Assembly: GCF_042685105.1 (NCBI RefSeq)
Contig: NZ_JBHUMO010000044.1
Location: 154,896-218,895, forward strand
Source of the DNA: Enterococcus_G camelliae
GTDB lineage: Bacteria > Bacillota > Bacilli > Lactobacillales > Enterococcaceae
Length of the DNA stretch: 64,000 nt
Direction: 5' to 3'
The position numbers and the translations under genes are program-made. The notes below the pieces were generated by a model. That model was not told the DNA's origin. It worked only from the letters and a program-made list of their open reading frames with translations, and did not search any database. Positions 16,529 to 24,056 of the stretch are shown piece by piece (the first letter of the stretch is position 1; the number at the start of each line of letters is the position of its first letter).

Positions 16529-17029
16529 CTAGGAATCAGCTTCCCTTTTGCCTCTGAGTAGCCTTAATTGGTAGGTGAAATCATCCACCCATTGATTAGC
16601 CAGAAACAGTGTCCCATTTTTTTCTTCCATTCGTTTGAATCCCATATATTCATATAAGCGGATTGCTCGTGGGTTTGTCCCGAGAACATGCAGTTGAATA
16701 AATGCTATGTGTTGTTCTTCAGCACAACAAAGCAGCTGCTTCAATAATTTTTTAGCGATTCCTTTGCCTTGCTCCTCTGGTCGAACAAATAGTTCAAATT
16801 CCCAAAAGGTATATTCAGGTGTTGTGACTGGATAATAGATGAGGGCACCTAAAACAGTCAGGTTTTCAATCATCATAATAGCCTTTCCCTGCTGAATTTT
16901 TTGCAAGAAGCGATCGTATTCATCTGGTCTGTAAGGATGAGGATCCACTTCAATGGTCATCGTTTGTTGGCTGATCTGCCACAATTGTTTTTTTTCATCA
17001 GGATTGACTATACCTACTTTGATTTCCAA
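16529..17029 (-). CDS. GNAT-family N-acetyltransferase
   Basis: A 166-aa acetyltransferase with the GNAT acetyl-CoA loop RPEEQGKGIAKKLLKQLL (about residues 108-125) and the later NPRAIRLYEYMGFKRMEEKNG typical of motif B. The acceptor is unknown. No good ATG exists near the domain start; TTG at 17029 lies 9 bases after AGGA in AAAGGATG and gives MEIKVGIVNPDEKK. A longer frame to 17092 lacks an SD. It is convergent with the FMN reductase gene and lies downstream of tenA on the same strand, 138 bases away. Confidence 0.85.
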   Translation of the reverse strand: MEIKVGIVNPDEKKQLWQISQQTMTIEVDPHPYRPDEYDRFLQKIQQGKAIMMIENLTVLGALIYYPVTTPEYTFWEFELFVRPEEQGKGIAKKLLKQLLCCAEEQHIAFIQLHVLGTNPRAIRLYEYMGFKRMEEKNGTLFLANQWVDDFTYQLRLLRGKREADS

Positions 17030-17167
17030 TGCTTCGCATCCTTTCTTTAGGCTTATTTCTGTCGACAAGCAAAATGTTGAACCTTTTTTCAAGGCTCGTG
17101 CTGGACTTACCCTCGTGATCTACGTGGTGTTTTTCTATGAATCTGCGATGAATTGCTATAACTAAGG

Positions 17168-17833
17168 CTAACTATCCCATCGTTCCATTGTATATGCCAT
17201 TTCCCAAAAGCGGAGTTCATAGATACTGCTTCGATAGAAAGCTTGTTTCATTGCTTCGCGTTCTTGTTCATCCACTTCACTGGCTGCTTGATTGGTCAAG
17301 TCAAGCATTGTTTGGACATCCTCCGTATAGGCTTCGCTATCATAGGTGGCAATCCATTGCTGATACAAAGAAACAGGTGATCCCTCAGCAATCAGACGTT
17401 TGCCAATCTCATTATACAGCCAATAGCATGGCAATAGACTGGCTATTGTCCGCTGAGTGGTTCCATGATAAAGTTGCTCGTACATATGGTTAACATAATT
17501 GTATGCACTAGGAGCAATGGGTGTTAACTGAATTTCATCAGAAGAAATGGCAAGTTGCTGGAAGAACGCTTTTCGAATTTCAACTTCGCCATTCTTTAGA
17601 TTTTCTGCATTCGCTCTTAAAAATTCAGCTGTGCGAGCATCACTACTTTTTTGAGCAGCTAGGCCATGAATTTTTCCAAACTCTTCTAAATAATAGCGAT
17701 CCTGCAATAAATAGTATCGGAACACGGAGGGTGCTAGTTCGCCGGAAGCAATCTCCTTGATAAATGGATGTTTATAACTTTTAATCCAAACGGGTTGTGC
17801 CATATCGAATAATTGATCTGTGAACTTTGTCAT
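17168..17833 (-). CDS. tenA: Thiaminase II / aminopyrimidine aminohydrolase
   Basis: A 221-aa all-helical TenA protein, which hydrolyses formylaminopyrimidine-type breakdown products and thiamine to recover HMP for thiamine synthesis. The catalytic Cys lies in LLPCYWLYNEIG (Cys about residue 136), with DRYYLEEFGKIHG and the C-terminal YELRFWEMAY segment also characteristic. The ATG at 17833 follows GGGAGAGG. It is alone behind a TPP riboswitch with no thiM, thiD or thiE next to it, so it may serve salvage with genes elsewhere. Confidence 0.94.
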   Translation of the reverse strand: MTKFTDQLFDMAQPVWIKSYKHPFIKEIASGELAPSVFRYYLLQDRYYLEEFGKIHGLAAQKSSDARTAEFLRANAENLKNGEVEIRKAFFQQLAISSDEIQLTPIAPSAYNYVNHMYEQLYHGTTQRTIASLLPCYWLYNEIGKRLIAEGSPVSLYQQWIATYDSEAYTEDVQTMLDLTNQAASEVDEQEREAMKQAFYRSSIYELRFWEMAYTMERWDS

Positions 17834-17893
17834 TTTAACCTCTCCCACTAACAAATTATTTTTTGATGTCTTATTGTAGACAATGGATACTAA

Positions 17894-17923
17894 TCAAAAA
17901 AAGCCCAACATTTTCATGCGGGC
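17894..17923 (-). terminator. Terminator of the TPP riboswitch
   Basis: On the minus strand GCCCGCATGAAAATGTTGGGC is followed by seven T residues, directly after the TPP aptamer and about 60 bases before the tenA ATG. It marks transcriptional control of tenA by TPP. Confidence 0.85.
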
Positions 17924-17944
17924 GCCTACTCAGAATAATCATTC

Positions 17945-18022
17945 TTTGCTCAGCTCCCTACGCTAGTACTAACTAGATCAGGTAATATGGGTAATTCTCA
18001 GCCATCAGGCACCCCAGCTTCT
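17945..18022 (-). ncRNA. TPP (THI-box) riboswitch upstream of tenA
   Basis: The minus-strand sequence contains the conserved THI elements in order: GGGGTGCC, GGCTGAGA, ACCTGATCTAG and the P5-side TACTAGCGTAGGGA. Together they form the pyrimidine- and pyrophosphate-sensing helices of the TPP aptamer. A terminator follows at 17894-17923, so TPP binding is expected to stop transcription before tenA. Confidence 0.97.
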
Positions 18023-18030
18023 TTTTTAAA

Positions 18031-18059
18031 ATTATAACAAGCCTTTTCTTTGCTGTCAA
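18031..18059 (-). promoter_or_regulatory. Consensus sigma-A promoter for the TPP riboswitch-tenA unit
   Basis: TTGACA and TATAAT, both perfect, are separated by 17 bases on the minus strand, about 9 bases upstream of the aptamer. An unregulated strong promoter is the usual partner of an attenuation riboswitch. Confidence 0.92.
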
Positions 18060-18105
18060 AATTATTTTAAATCGCTTTCTTTTAACGACAATTGTTTTTT
18101 GATGC

Positions 18106-18402
18106 AAAAAAAAAAGAGACCTAGCAGGATTTATTGTTTTTTTCCGTCATACATTTCATGATGGAGTGTCTATTTGTTGCTCCAACGTTGACTTAAACAC
18201 CTGCTAGGCCATATTCAGTTAGTAAGGAATTCGTCAATCTCCCACGCCTTTCTAAAATTTGTAACCTTTAATTCACTTTCACATAGTCAATTACCCTATG
18301 TTTCAACTAGCTTTTTGTTTCACTGACTTTGTATTCACTGTGTTGCCTTACAAACTCATTTGACTCAATTTAACTAATTGTGGGAATCATTGGTTCCTTA
18401 CA
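18106..18402 (-). ncRNA. Candidate structured small RNA (about 300 nt, 6S-like fold)
   Basis: A strong promoter (18408-18436) and a terminator (CCTAGCAGG at 18200-18208, on the minus strand, pairing with CCTGCTAGG at 18120-18128, then a run of T) frame a region with no credible reading frame. The 5' 180 nt can fold into a closing stem made of 18394-18401 with 18222-18229, 18389-18392 with 18235-18238, and 18380-18385 with 18240-18245. An asymmetric open region follows, then an apical arm closed by 18348-18354 with 18258-18264. A rod with a closing stem, a central bubble and an apical arm resembles 6S RNA; the assignment to 6S is inference. The 110-nt 3' extension is unusual for 6S. Confidence 0.6.
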
Positions 18403-18407
18403 AGTTC

Positions 18408-18436
18408 ATTATAAGGGATGGCGTCTTTTTTTGCAA
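18408..18436 (-). promoter_or_regulatory. Strong promoter of the small RNA candidate
   Basis: TTGCAA and TATAAT are separated by exactly 17 bases on the minus strand. The predicted start lies at about 18401, at the 5' end of the closing stem of the RNA. A cre-like TTGCAAGCGTTTTCT starts at the -35 box but departs from the consensus at one position. Confidence 0.85.
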
Positions 18437-18544
18437 GCGTTTTCTATTAAAAATTCTTTTGCTTTATCAGGCATTCTCGATTCTTCCTCTTAACAAACAG
18501 GGTATAATAAATACAGTTGCTAACAGATTACGAAAGGAGCCTTT

Positions 18545-19369
18545 ATGAAACAATCAACCGAAGAAGCATTGACTACACTTTACAATCTCATTCTTAATCC
18601 TCGGACGCGTGATTGGGAACGTCAACAATTAGAGACTGCCAAACAACGTCTGTACAATCATGAGCGCTTAGCGGATACACTTGCCCAGCTTGAAGTCGTT
18701 CTTCGTCCTTTGGCTACACGACACTCACTCACACCCGATGTTGCCGAATTTTACGCAACGTTAGCCGGCAATTCTGATTTCTCACAACCTTTTGATGATC
18801 ACCTTCATTTTACCAAGGATGGTCCGTTTATCGAACGAGCAATTTTCGCTGGTGGTTGCTTTTGGTGTATGGTAGAACCATTTGAGACACGAACAGGTAT
18901 TTTAGCTGTTTATTCAGGCTATACTGGTGGGTCAACTGCTAATCCTAGCTATGAAGAGGTTTCTAGAGGACAATCAGGCCACGTTGAGGCTGTTGAAATT
19001 ATATTTGATCGTCGAAAAATTTCTTATCAACAATTGAATGCAATCTATTGGCAATTGATTGATCCGACCGATGCCAATGGTCAAATTAATGATCGAGGGA
19101 CACAATATCGACCAATAATCTTTTATCAAAATGCGGAACAACAGCATCTTGCCGAACAAGCAAAGCAAGCGGCAGCTGCTCGCTACCATCGACCAATTGT
19201 CGTGGAGATTCAACCCGCTCAGCCCTTTTGGTTGGCAGAGAACTATCACCAACAATTTTATCAAAAAGAAAAGCAGCGTTATCATCGAATCGAACGTGCC
19301 CGTAAACAATATCTGCTATTTTTAAAGATGCAAAACAATGTGTGCTCTTTTTTTCATAAAGCGAAGTAA
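18545..19369 (+). CDS. msrA: Peptide-methionine (S)-S-oxide reductase with N-terminal extension
   Basis: A 274-aa protein. Residues about 96-255 are MsrA, with the catalytic GCFWC (104-108), YSGYTGG, VSRGQSGHVEAVE and DPTDANGQINDRGTQYRP; it repairs S-methionine sulfoxide. Residues 1-95 form a helical, charged extension (KQRLYNHERLADTLAQLEVV) not found in minimal 170-aa MsrA; its role is unknown. The ATG follows AAAGGAG by 7 bases, so the extension is translated. A TATAAT at 18503 is a likely -10 box. No MsrB domain is attached. Confidence 0.93.
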   Translation: MKQSTEEALTTLYNLILNPRTRDWERQQLETAKQRLYNHERLADTLAQLEVVLRPLATRHSLTPDVAEFYATLAGNSDFSQPFDDHLHFTKDGPFIERAIFAGGCFWCMVEPFETRTGILAVYSGYTGGSTANPSYEEVSRGQSGHVEAVEIIFDRRKISYQQLNAIYWQLIDPTDANGQINDRGTQYRPIIFYQNAEQQHLAEQAKQAAAARYHRPIVVEIQPAQPFWLAENYHQQFYQKEKQRYHRIERARKQYLLFLKMQNNVCSFFHKAK

Positions 19370-19426
19370 TTCTTGTTATCCCTGCGTGTACTTGCTTTGC
19401 AAAGGGGCCTTCGTAGCAAACGTTCC

Positions 19427-19795
19427 TTACGCTTTTTCTTCAAGCGAATCTGGAGACTCTTTTGCTGCAACCTCTTCCCAAAACTGGTCACCCCATTGAC
19501 AGATGGATTGAACGATGTCGGCCAAATCCGTTCCTATCTCTGTCAATTCATATTCTACTTTTGGTGGCACAATGGGATAAACACGTCGTTTAACAATCTG
19601 ATCTTGTTCCAATTCTCGAAGTTGCCGAATAATCATTCGTTGATTGATTGTTGGTAGTATCCGTTCAAATTCACTTAGTCTTAAGACTGGCTCTTGCAAA
19701 AGTGCCCATACGATGGCAATTTTATATTTTTCTCCTATCACAGACATTGCCAAGTCTTTCGTAGTTATAAATCGTTTGTTTCGATATTCGTACAC
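19427..19795 (-). CDS. HxlR-family transcriptional regulator
   Basis: A 122-aa winged-helix regulator of the HxlR (DUF24) type: VIGEKYKIAIVWALLQEPVLRLSEFERILPTINQRMIIRQLRELEQDQIVKR covers the recognition region, followed by the beta wing VYPIVPPKVEYELTEIG. HxlR proteins often sense aldehydes or oxidants; the family was named after the Bacillus formaldehyde-fixing operon activator. It is divergent from the formaldehyde-detoxification genes frmA-frmB, which it may control. Only one Cys is present (ICQWGDQFW), which could act as a sensor. Confidence 0.9.
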   Translation of the reverse strand: MYEYRNKRFITTKDLAMSVIGEKYKIAIVWALLQEPVLRLSEFERILPTINQRMIIRQLRELEQDQIVKRRVYPIVPPKVEYELTEIGTDLADIVQSICQWGDQFWEEVAAKESPDSLEEKA

Positions 19796-19998
19796 CGCTG
19801 CTCCCCCTTATCACTTTCTTCCAATTTCATTTAGTTGCTCGATTGATTGTAGTTTATGGAATCAAAAAAACTGCCTTCATTGGCATTTTTCAAATATCCA
19901 GTACCAGTAGCCATCCTCCTCATCTATACCAGTCAGGTAACAACGATTGTGTCCGCGAATGGCGACTCGTCGCTTAACTATAAATAGTATAGCCTACA

Positions 19999-20016
19999 AC
20001 TGACAAATTTGTCAGT
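19999..20016. promoter_or_regulatory. 18-bp palindrome in the HxlR-frmA intergenic region
   Basis: ACTGACAAATTTGTCAGT is a perfect palindrome in the 353-base gap between the divergent HxlR and frmA genes. Size and symmetry suit an HxlR dimer. Apart from this and possible promoter boxes around 19980-19990 nothing else was recognised in the gap. Confidence 0.6.
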
Positions 20017-20148
20017 ATTGTTTTTTCTCTACGTTACTTTATGATAGAAAAGAGTTCATTTCTACTCATTCCTAGATTAAGTACCTTTATATGAAGGGCC
20101 GTTGAAGTGAGTAGCACCTCATCAATTACGAAAGAAGGAAGACAACGT

Positions 20149-21267
20149 ATGAAAAGTAAAGCTGCTGTTGCATTTGCTCCAGGAAAACCCCTAGAAATTG
20201 TGGAAATTGACGTGGAAGATCCAAAAGAAAATGAAGTAATGGTAAAAATTTTATACACATCTGTGTGCCATACAGATGCATTCACTTTGTCTGGCGACGA
20301 TCCTGAAGGGGTTTTCCCAGTTGTTTTAGGCCATGAAGGTGCAGGCGTTGTTGTAAAAGTTGGATCAAATGTGACCGATTTTAAAGAAGGCGATCACGTT
20401 ATCCCATTGTACACGCCTGAATGTGGGAAATGTGAATTCTGTTTATCTGGGAAAACAAATTTATGCTCTGCTGTTCGCGAAACGCAGGGTAAAGGACTAA
20501 TGCCAGATGGGACCACTCGCTTTTCTTATCAAGGAGAACCTGTGTATCATTATATGGGGACCAGTACATTCAGTGAATATACCGTCGTGAATGATATTAA
20601 TCTGGTGAAAATTGATAAACAAGCACCCCTAGACAAAGTTCCGCTACTAGGATGTGGGGTTACCACTGGTTTGGGTGCGGTTGAAAATACTGCCAAAGTG
20701 GAAGAAGGAGCCACCGCTGCCGTTTTTGGATTAGGAGCGATTGGACTAGCTGTGATTCAAGGACTGAAAAAAGCGAAGGCGCAACGAATTATCGCTATTG
20801 ATATGAATCCTGATAAATGGCCTTTAGCCCAAAAAATGGGGGCAACCGATTTTGTTAATCCAAAAGATTATGCTCGCCCAATTCAAGAGGTTCTTGTTGA
20901 AATGACCAACGGTGGAGTTGATTATAGTTTTGAATGTATTGGAAATGTTGAAGTGATGCGTTCAGCTTTAGAGGCTTGTCACAAAGGCTGGGGTGTTAGT
21001 GTGATTATTGGTGTTGCTGGTGCCGGAAAAGAAATTCACACGCGACCATTCCAATTAGTAACCGGGCGCGTTTGGAAAGGGTCTGCTTTTGGGGGAGTGA
21101 AAGGGCGTACCCAATTACCTGGAATGGTGGAAGATTTTATGAACGGTGAAATTGATCTCGATTCCTTTATTACACATCATTTGCACTTTTCTCAAATTAA
21201 TGAATCCCTCGAACTGCTACATCGCGGGGAATCAATTCGTACAATGCTAACTTATGGAGGAGAATGA
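20149..21267 (+). CDS. frmA: S-(hydroxymethyl)glutathione dehydrogenase / class III alcohol dehydrogenase
   Basis: A 372-aa zinc alcohol dehydrogenase of class III. Catalytic zinc ligands lie in SVCHTDAFTLSG and GHEGAG, the four-Cys structural zinc site is CGKCEFCLSGKTNLC, and the NAD fold shows AVFGLGAIGLAVIQG. The GDDPEGVFPVVLGHEGAG stretch is diagnostic of the glutathione-dependent formaldehyde dehydrogenases. It oxidises S-hydroxymethylglutathione to S-formylglutathione. The ATG at 20149 follows GAAGGAAG; the longer frame from 20107 lacks a good SD. The stop overlaps the SD of frmB. Confidence 0.95.
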   Translation: MKSKAAVAFAPGKPLEIVEIDVEDPKENEVMVKILYTSVCHTDAFTLSGDDPEGVFPVVLGHEGAGVVVKVGSNVTDFKEGDHVIPLYTPECGKCEFCLSGKTNLCSAVRETQGKGLMPDGTTRFSYQGEPVYHYMGTSTFSEYTVVNDINLVKIDKQAPLDKVPLLGCGVTTGLGAVENTAKVEEGATAAVFGLGAIGLAVIQGLKKAKAQRIIAIDMNPDKWPLAQKMGATDFVNPKDYARPIQEVLVEMTNGGVDYSFECIGNVEVMRSALEACHKGWGVSVIIGVAGAGKEIHTRPFQLVTGRVWKGSAFGGVKGRTQLPGMVEDFMNGEIDLDSFITHHLHFSQINESLELLHRGESIRTMLTYGGE

Positions 21268-21268
21268 G

Positions 21269-22105
21269 ATGAGGATCGAACGTATTGAACAACATCAAGC
21301 ATTCGGAGGCCAACAATTGAAATACCGGCATCATTCAGATAGTTTGCATTGCTCGATGACTTTCAGTTTGTATTTGCCAAAGCCCTCCGCATCTCCAACC
21401 TCGTTAATTTGGTGGCTTTCTGGCTTAACCTGCACAGACGATAATTTCAGTCAAAAGGGCGCCTTCCAAAAATATGCTTCCCAAGAAAATGTTGCCTTTC
21501 TCATCCCTGATACATCACCAAGAGGCGAACTTCCTGACGATGAAGCTTGGGACTTAGGCCAAGGTGCAGGGTTTTATGTCAATGCAACTTGCGAGCCTTG
21601 GAAGCAAAATTATCAAATGTACGACTACTTGGTAAATGAATTACCTGAAATTGTTTACGACCTGATTCCAAACTATTCCGGCAAAGAAAGTATTATGGGC
21701 CATTCCATGGGTGGTCATGGTGCATTGATTGTGGGACTAAAACAGCCTGAGCGTTTTTCTGCAATCTCTGCTTTTGCACCAATTCTTAACCCGTCTAACG
21801 TACCTTGGGGCAAAAAAGCCTTCACAGCCTATTTAGGAACCGATGAAACTACTTGGAAAACCTGGGATGCAACCGAGCTTTTACAAAAAGTTGGCGAAAT
21901 TCATCCTCCCATTCTGCTTACGCAAGGAACAGCGGATCCTTTCTACGCGGTTCAATTAAATGAAACAGCCTTCTTAGCCAACGTGAAAGATACAGACGAA
22001 CAAGTACGGTACGAAAAAAAAGAAGGGTATGACCATAGTTATTTCACCATAGCAACTTTTATTGAAGAACACCTTGCGTTTCACTGTCAACAATTTCATA
22101 AATAG
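21269..22105 (+). CDS. frmB: S-formylglutathione hydrolase
   Basis: A 278-aa alpha/beta hydrolase of the esterase D family that releases formate and glutathione from S-formylglutathione, completing formaldehyde oxidation begun by FrmA. The nucleophile elbow is GHSMGGHGAL (Ser about residue 145), preceded by YLPKPSASPT and WWLSGLTCTDDNF, and the catalytic His lies in GYDHSYFTIATFIEEHL. The ATG at 21269 follows GGAGGAG and starts two bases after the frmA stop, so the pair is translationally coupled. Confidence 0.94.
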   Translation: MRIERIEQHQAFGGQQLKYRHHSDSLHCSMTFSLYLPKPSASPTSLIWWLSGLTCTDDNFSQKGAFQKYASQENVAFLIPDTSPRGELPDDEAWDLGQGAGFYVNATCEPWKQNYQMYDYLVNELPEIVYDLIPNYSGKESIMGHSMGGHGALIVGLKQPERFSAISAFAPILNPSNVPWGKKAFTAYLGTDETTWKTWDATELLQKVGEIHPPILLTQGTADPFYAVQLNETAFLANVKDTDEQVRYEKKEGYDHSYFTIATFIEEHLAFHCQQFHK

Positions 22106-22179
22106 CAAGCGAGTATTGCCCTAACAAACTTGGCGGATACAGGGAACTTGATGAGTCTACCTTGCGTTTCATTCCTCAA

Positions 22180-22225
22180 AAAGGCCTTTATCACGTCCCG
22201 CTAATGGACGCTGATAAAGGCCTTT
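22180..22225. terminator. Bidirectional intrinsic terminator between frmB and ssuB
   Basis: A 14-bp stem (AAAGGCCTTTATCA and its complement) with an 18-base loop separates the convergent frmAB and sulfonate-transporter operons; A- and T-rich flanks are on both sides. Confidence 0.85.
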
Positions 22226-22227
22226 GT

Positions 22228-23004
22228 TTATTCTTTTCCTTGGATGAGGGATAGGATTGTTTCTTTCCGTTCGAAAAATTGCTCATCCATCGTTATTTCT
22301 TCCTGTTGCGCATCAACTGCCTGTTGCGCATAGTTTACCATCATTTTGTTTACAATCGTTCCTGGACTAGGCGACATCACATAAATCGTCGTAGCCAAAG
22401 AGAGGGCTTCTTCGATATCATGTGTAATCATAAAAAATGTTTGTCGTTTTTGCGCCCATAATTGACGCAGCAATCGTTGCATACTCATACGAGTAAGTGC
22501 ATCCAATGCGCCAAATGGTTCATCCAATAATAAAATTTCAGGTTCATTCACGAGTGCTCGTGCTAAGGTGACTCGTTGCTTCATCCCACCAGATAGTTCA
22601 AATGGGTATCGCTTCTCTGCCTCTTGCAAATGAACTTGTTGTAAGGCTTGTGTCACACTTTCTTCAATTTGTTCTTTGGAAACATGACGCATACGCAAGC
22701 CATAACTGATATTTTTGGTCACCGTTAACCAAGGAAACAAGGAAGGCGTTTGGAAGACTACTCCCCGATTCCAATTGGGTCCTTCTATGGTTTGACCATG
22801 CATCTGGCACAAACCTGTCGTCGGTTGAAGATACCCTGCTATCATTTTTAAAATCGTACTTTTGCCACAACCTGACGGCCCAACCAAACAGACAAACTCC
22901 CCTTCATGAATTGCTAAATTAATTGTTTCTACCGCTGGAACACGTTGCTTTTTGGTCTGATAATGAACGGCAACATCTGTTAAGGTGATGAGTTCTTGTT
23001 TCAT
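22228..23004 (-). CDS. ssuB: Sulfonate/taurine-type ABC transporter, ATP-binding protein
   Basis: A 258-aa ATPase of the nitrate/sulfonate/taurine importer family: Walker A GPSGCGKST (about residue 40), signature LSGGMKQRVTLARAL, Walker B ILLLDEPFGALD and the H-loop MITHDIEEA. The ATG at 23004 lies 9 bases after AAAGGTG and one base after the stop of the binding-protein gene. The substrate class is inferred from all three subunits together; sulfonate, taurine, thiamine-precursor pyrimidine and nitrate systems look alike at this level. Confidence 0.87.
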   Translation of the reverse strand: MKQELITLTDVAVHYQTKKQRVPAVETINLAIHEGEFVCLVGPSGCGKSTILKMIAGYLQPTTGLCQMHGQTIEGPNWNRGVVFQTPSLFPWLTVTKNISYGLRMRHVSKEQIEESVTQALQQVHLQEAEKRYPFELSGGMKQRVTLARALVNEPEILLLDEPFGALDALTRMSMQRLLRQLWAQKRQTFFMITHDIEEALSLATTIYVMSPSPGTIVNKMMVNYAQQAVDAQQEEITMDEQFFERKETILSLIQGKE

Positions 23005-23005
23005 C

Positions 23006-24055
23006 TTATTTTTCACCTTTCACTAATTGTTCAATATAGGATGGATCAACGAAGGACTGCACTTCTTTTTCTGATGGCACCTGATCAATTGACTTTTGTT
23101 CTTTTAAAAATTTAGCTGTATCCAAAAAGATTTTTTGAAATTGACCCGTTTCTTTTGATGTGCCGAAATAATCAGGTGATAGCTGTTCTTGTGGTGTCAG
23201 CCACGTGGAACCCTTCATTTGTTGCAACGTTTCTTCTGCAGTTAAATTTAAGCTACCTGCTATTTTGGCTGCCGCGGCTGTTGGATCTTTTTGATAAGCG
23301 TTATTGGCTTTTGCCAATGCACCTAAATAATCAACCACCAACTGAGGGTATTTCTCTGCAAAAGCCGTTCGCACGAGTTCAATATTCGTCGTCATATACC
23401 CTTGTTGTGCTAATTGTTTGCTGTCCGTTATGACCGTTCCCGTTTTTTTCAATTCCGTTAGCGTTGGCTCCCAGGTATAGGCTGCATCGATATCTCCTCG
23501 TTGCCAAGCCGCCACAATATCGGCTGTTTGCATGTCTAAAATTGTTACATCTTTTTCAATTCCGGCTGCTTCGAGTGCTTTTAGAAGGCTGAAATGAGAA
23601 GTGGAACTAAAAGGCGTGGCGATTTTTTTCCCTTTCAAATCTGAGATCGTTTTTACCCCAGATTCCTTTCTTGCTACGAGTGCTTCATTCTCTCCTAGGA
23701 CATCATGAATCCAGATTAATTTCACTGGAATTTGCCGATTTAATGCGACCACCCCGTTTGTGTAGCCCATTTCCGCAAAATCAATGCTTCCAGAGGCAAA
23801 AGCTTGATTCGCAGCTACGCCAGAATCGAAGAAAACAAATTTGACCTTGATTCCTTGTTTTTTATACGCATCATCAAAGTAGCCTTCAACTTTTGCTAAT
23901 TGTTGATCATTTGGTACTCGAATTGTGCCTATCTTAATTTCTTTTGGTACAGTGGTCGAATCGGCTTCTTTTTTTCCGCATCCGCCAAGCACACTCAGCG
24001 ATAGCATGATAAAAATGACAGAAAAAATGAAGGAAGTGCGTATTCGTTTATCCAT
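23006..24055 (-). CDS. ssuA: Sulfonate/taurine-type substrate-binding lipoprotein
   Basis: A 349-aa binding protein. The signal peptide ends in a lipobox SVLGGCGKKE (Cys about residue 26), so it is membrane anchored. The mature protein is of the SsuA/TauA/ThiY periplasmic-binding type 2 class, with KIGTIRVPNDQQLAKVEG, FDSGVAANQAFASGSIDFAEMG and AYTWEPTLTELKKTG. The FDSG..A.QAF.SG.IDF region is characteristic of sulfonate binders. It lies between the permease and ATPase genes of the same operon. Confidence 0.86.
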   Translation of the reverse strand: MDKRIRTSFIFSVIFIMLSLSVLGGCGKKEADSTTVPKEIKIGTIRVPNDQQLAKVEGYFDDAYKKQGIKVKFVFFDSGVAANQAFASGSIDFAEMGYTNGVVALNRQIPVKLIWIHDVLGENEALVARKESGVKTISDLKGKKIATPFSSTSHFSLLKALEAAGIEKDVTILDMQTADIVAAWQRGDIDAAYTWEPTLTELKKTGTVITDSKQLAQQGYMTTNIELVRTAFAEKYPQLVVDYLGALAKANNAYQKDPTAAAAKIAGSLNLTAEETLQQMKGSTWLTPQEQLSPDYFGTSKETGQFQKIFLDTAKFLKEQKSIDQVPSEKEVQSFVDPSYIEQLVKGEK

Positions 24056-24056
24056 T

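Noticed and set aside
18431..18445. Possible cre site at the small RNA promoter (TTGCAAGCGTTTTCT)
   Set aside because: One position departs from the cre consensus and the sequence doubles as the -35 box; not reported as a separate feature.
18545..19369. MsrA/MsrB fusion
   Set aside because: The additional domain is N-terminal and has none of the MsrB Cys or zinc motifs.
23006..24055. Identification as a thiamine-pyrimidine (ThiY) binding protein because tenA is 5 kb away
   Set aside because: The unit has no TPP riboswitch and sits with sulfur genes; sulfonate-type features fit better.
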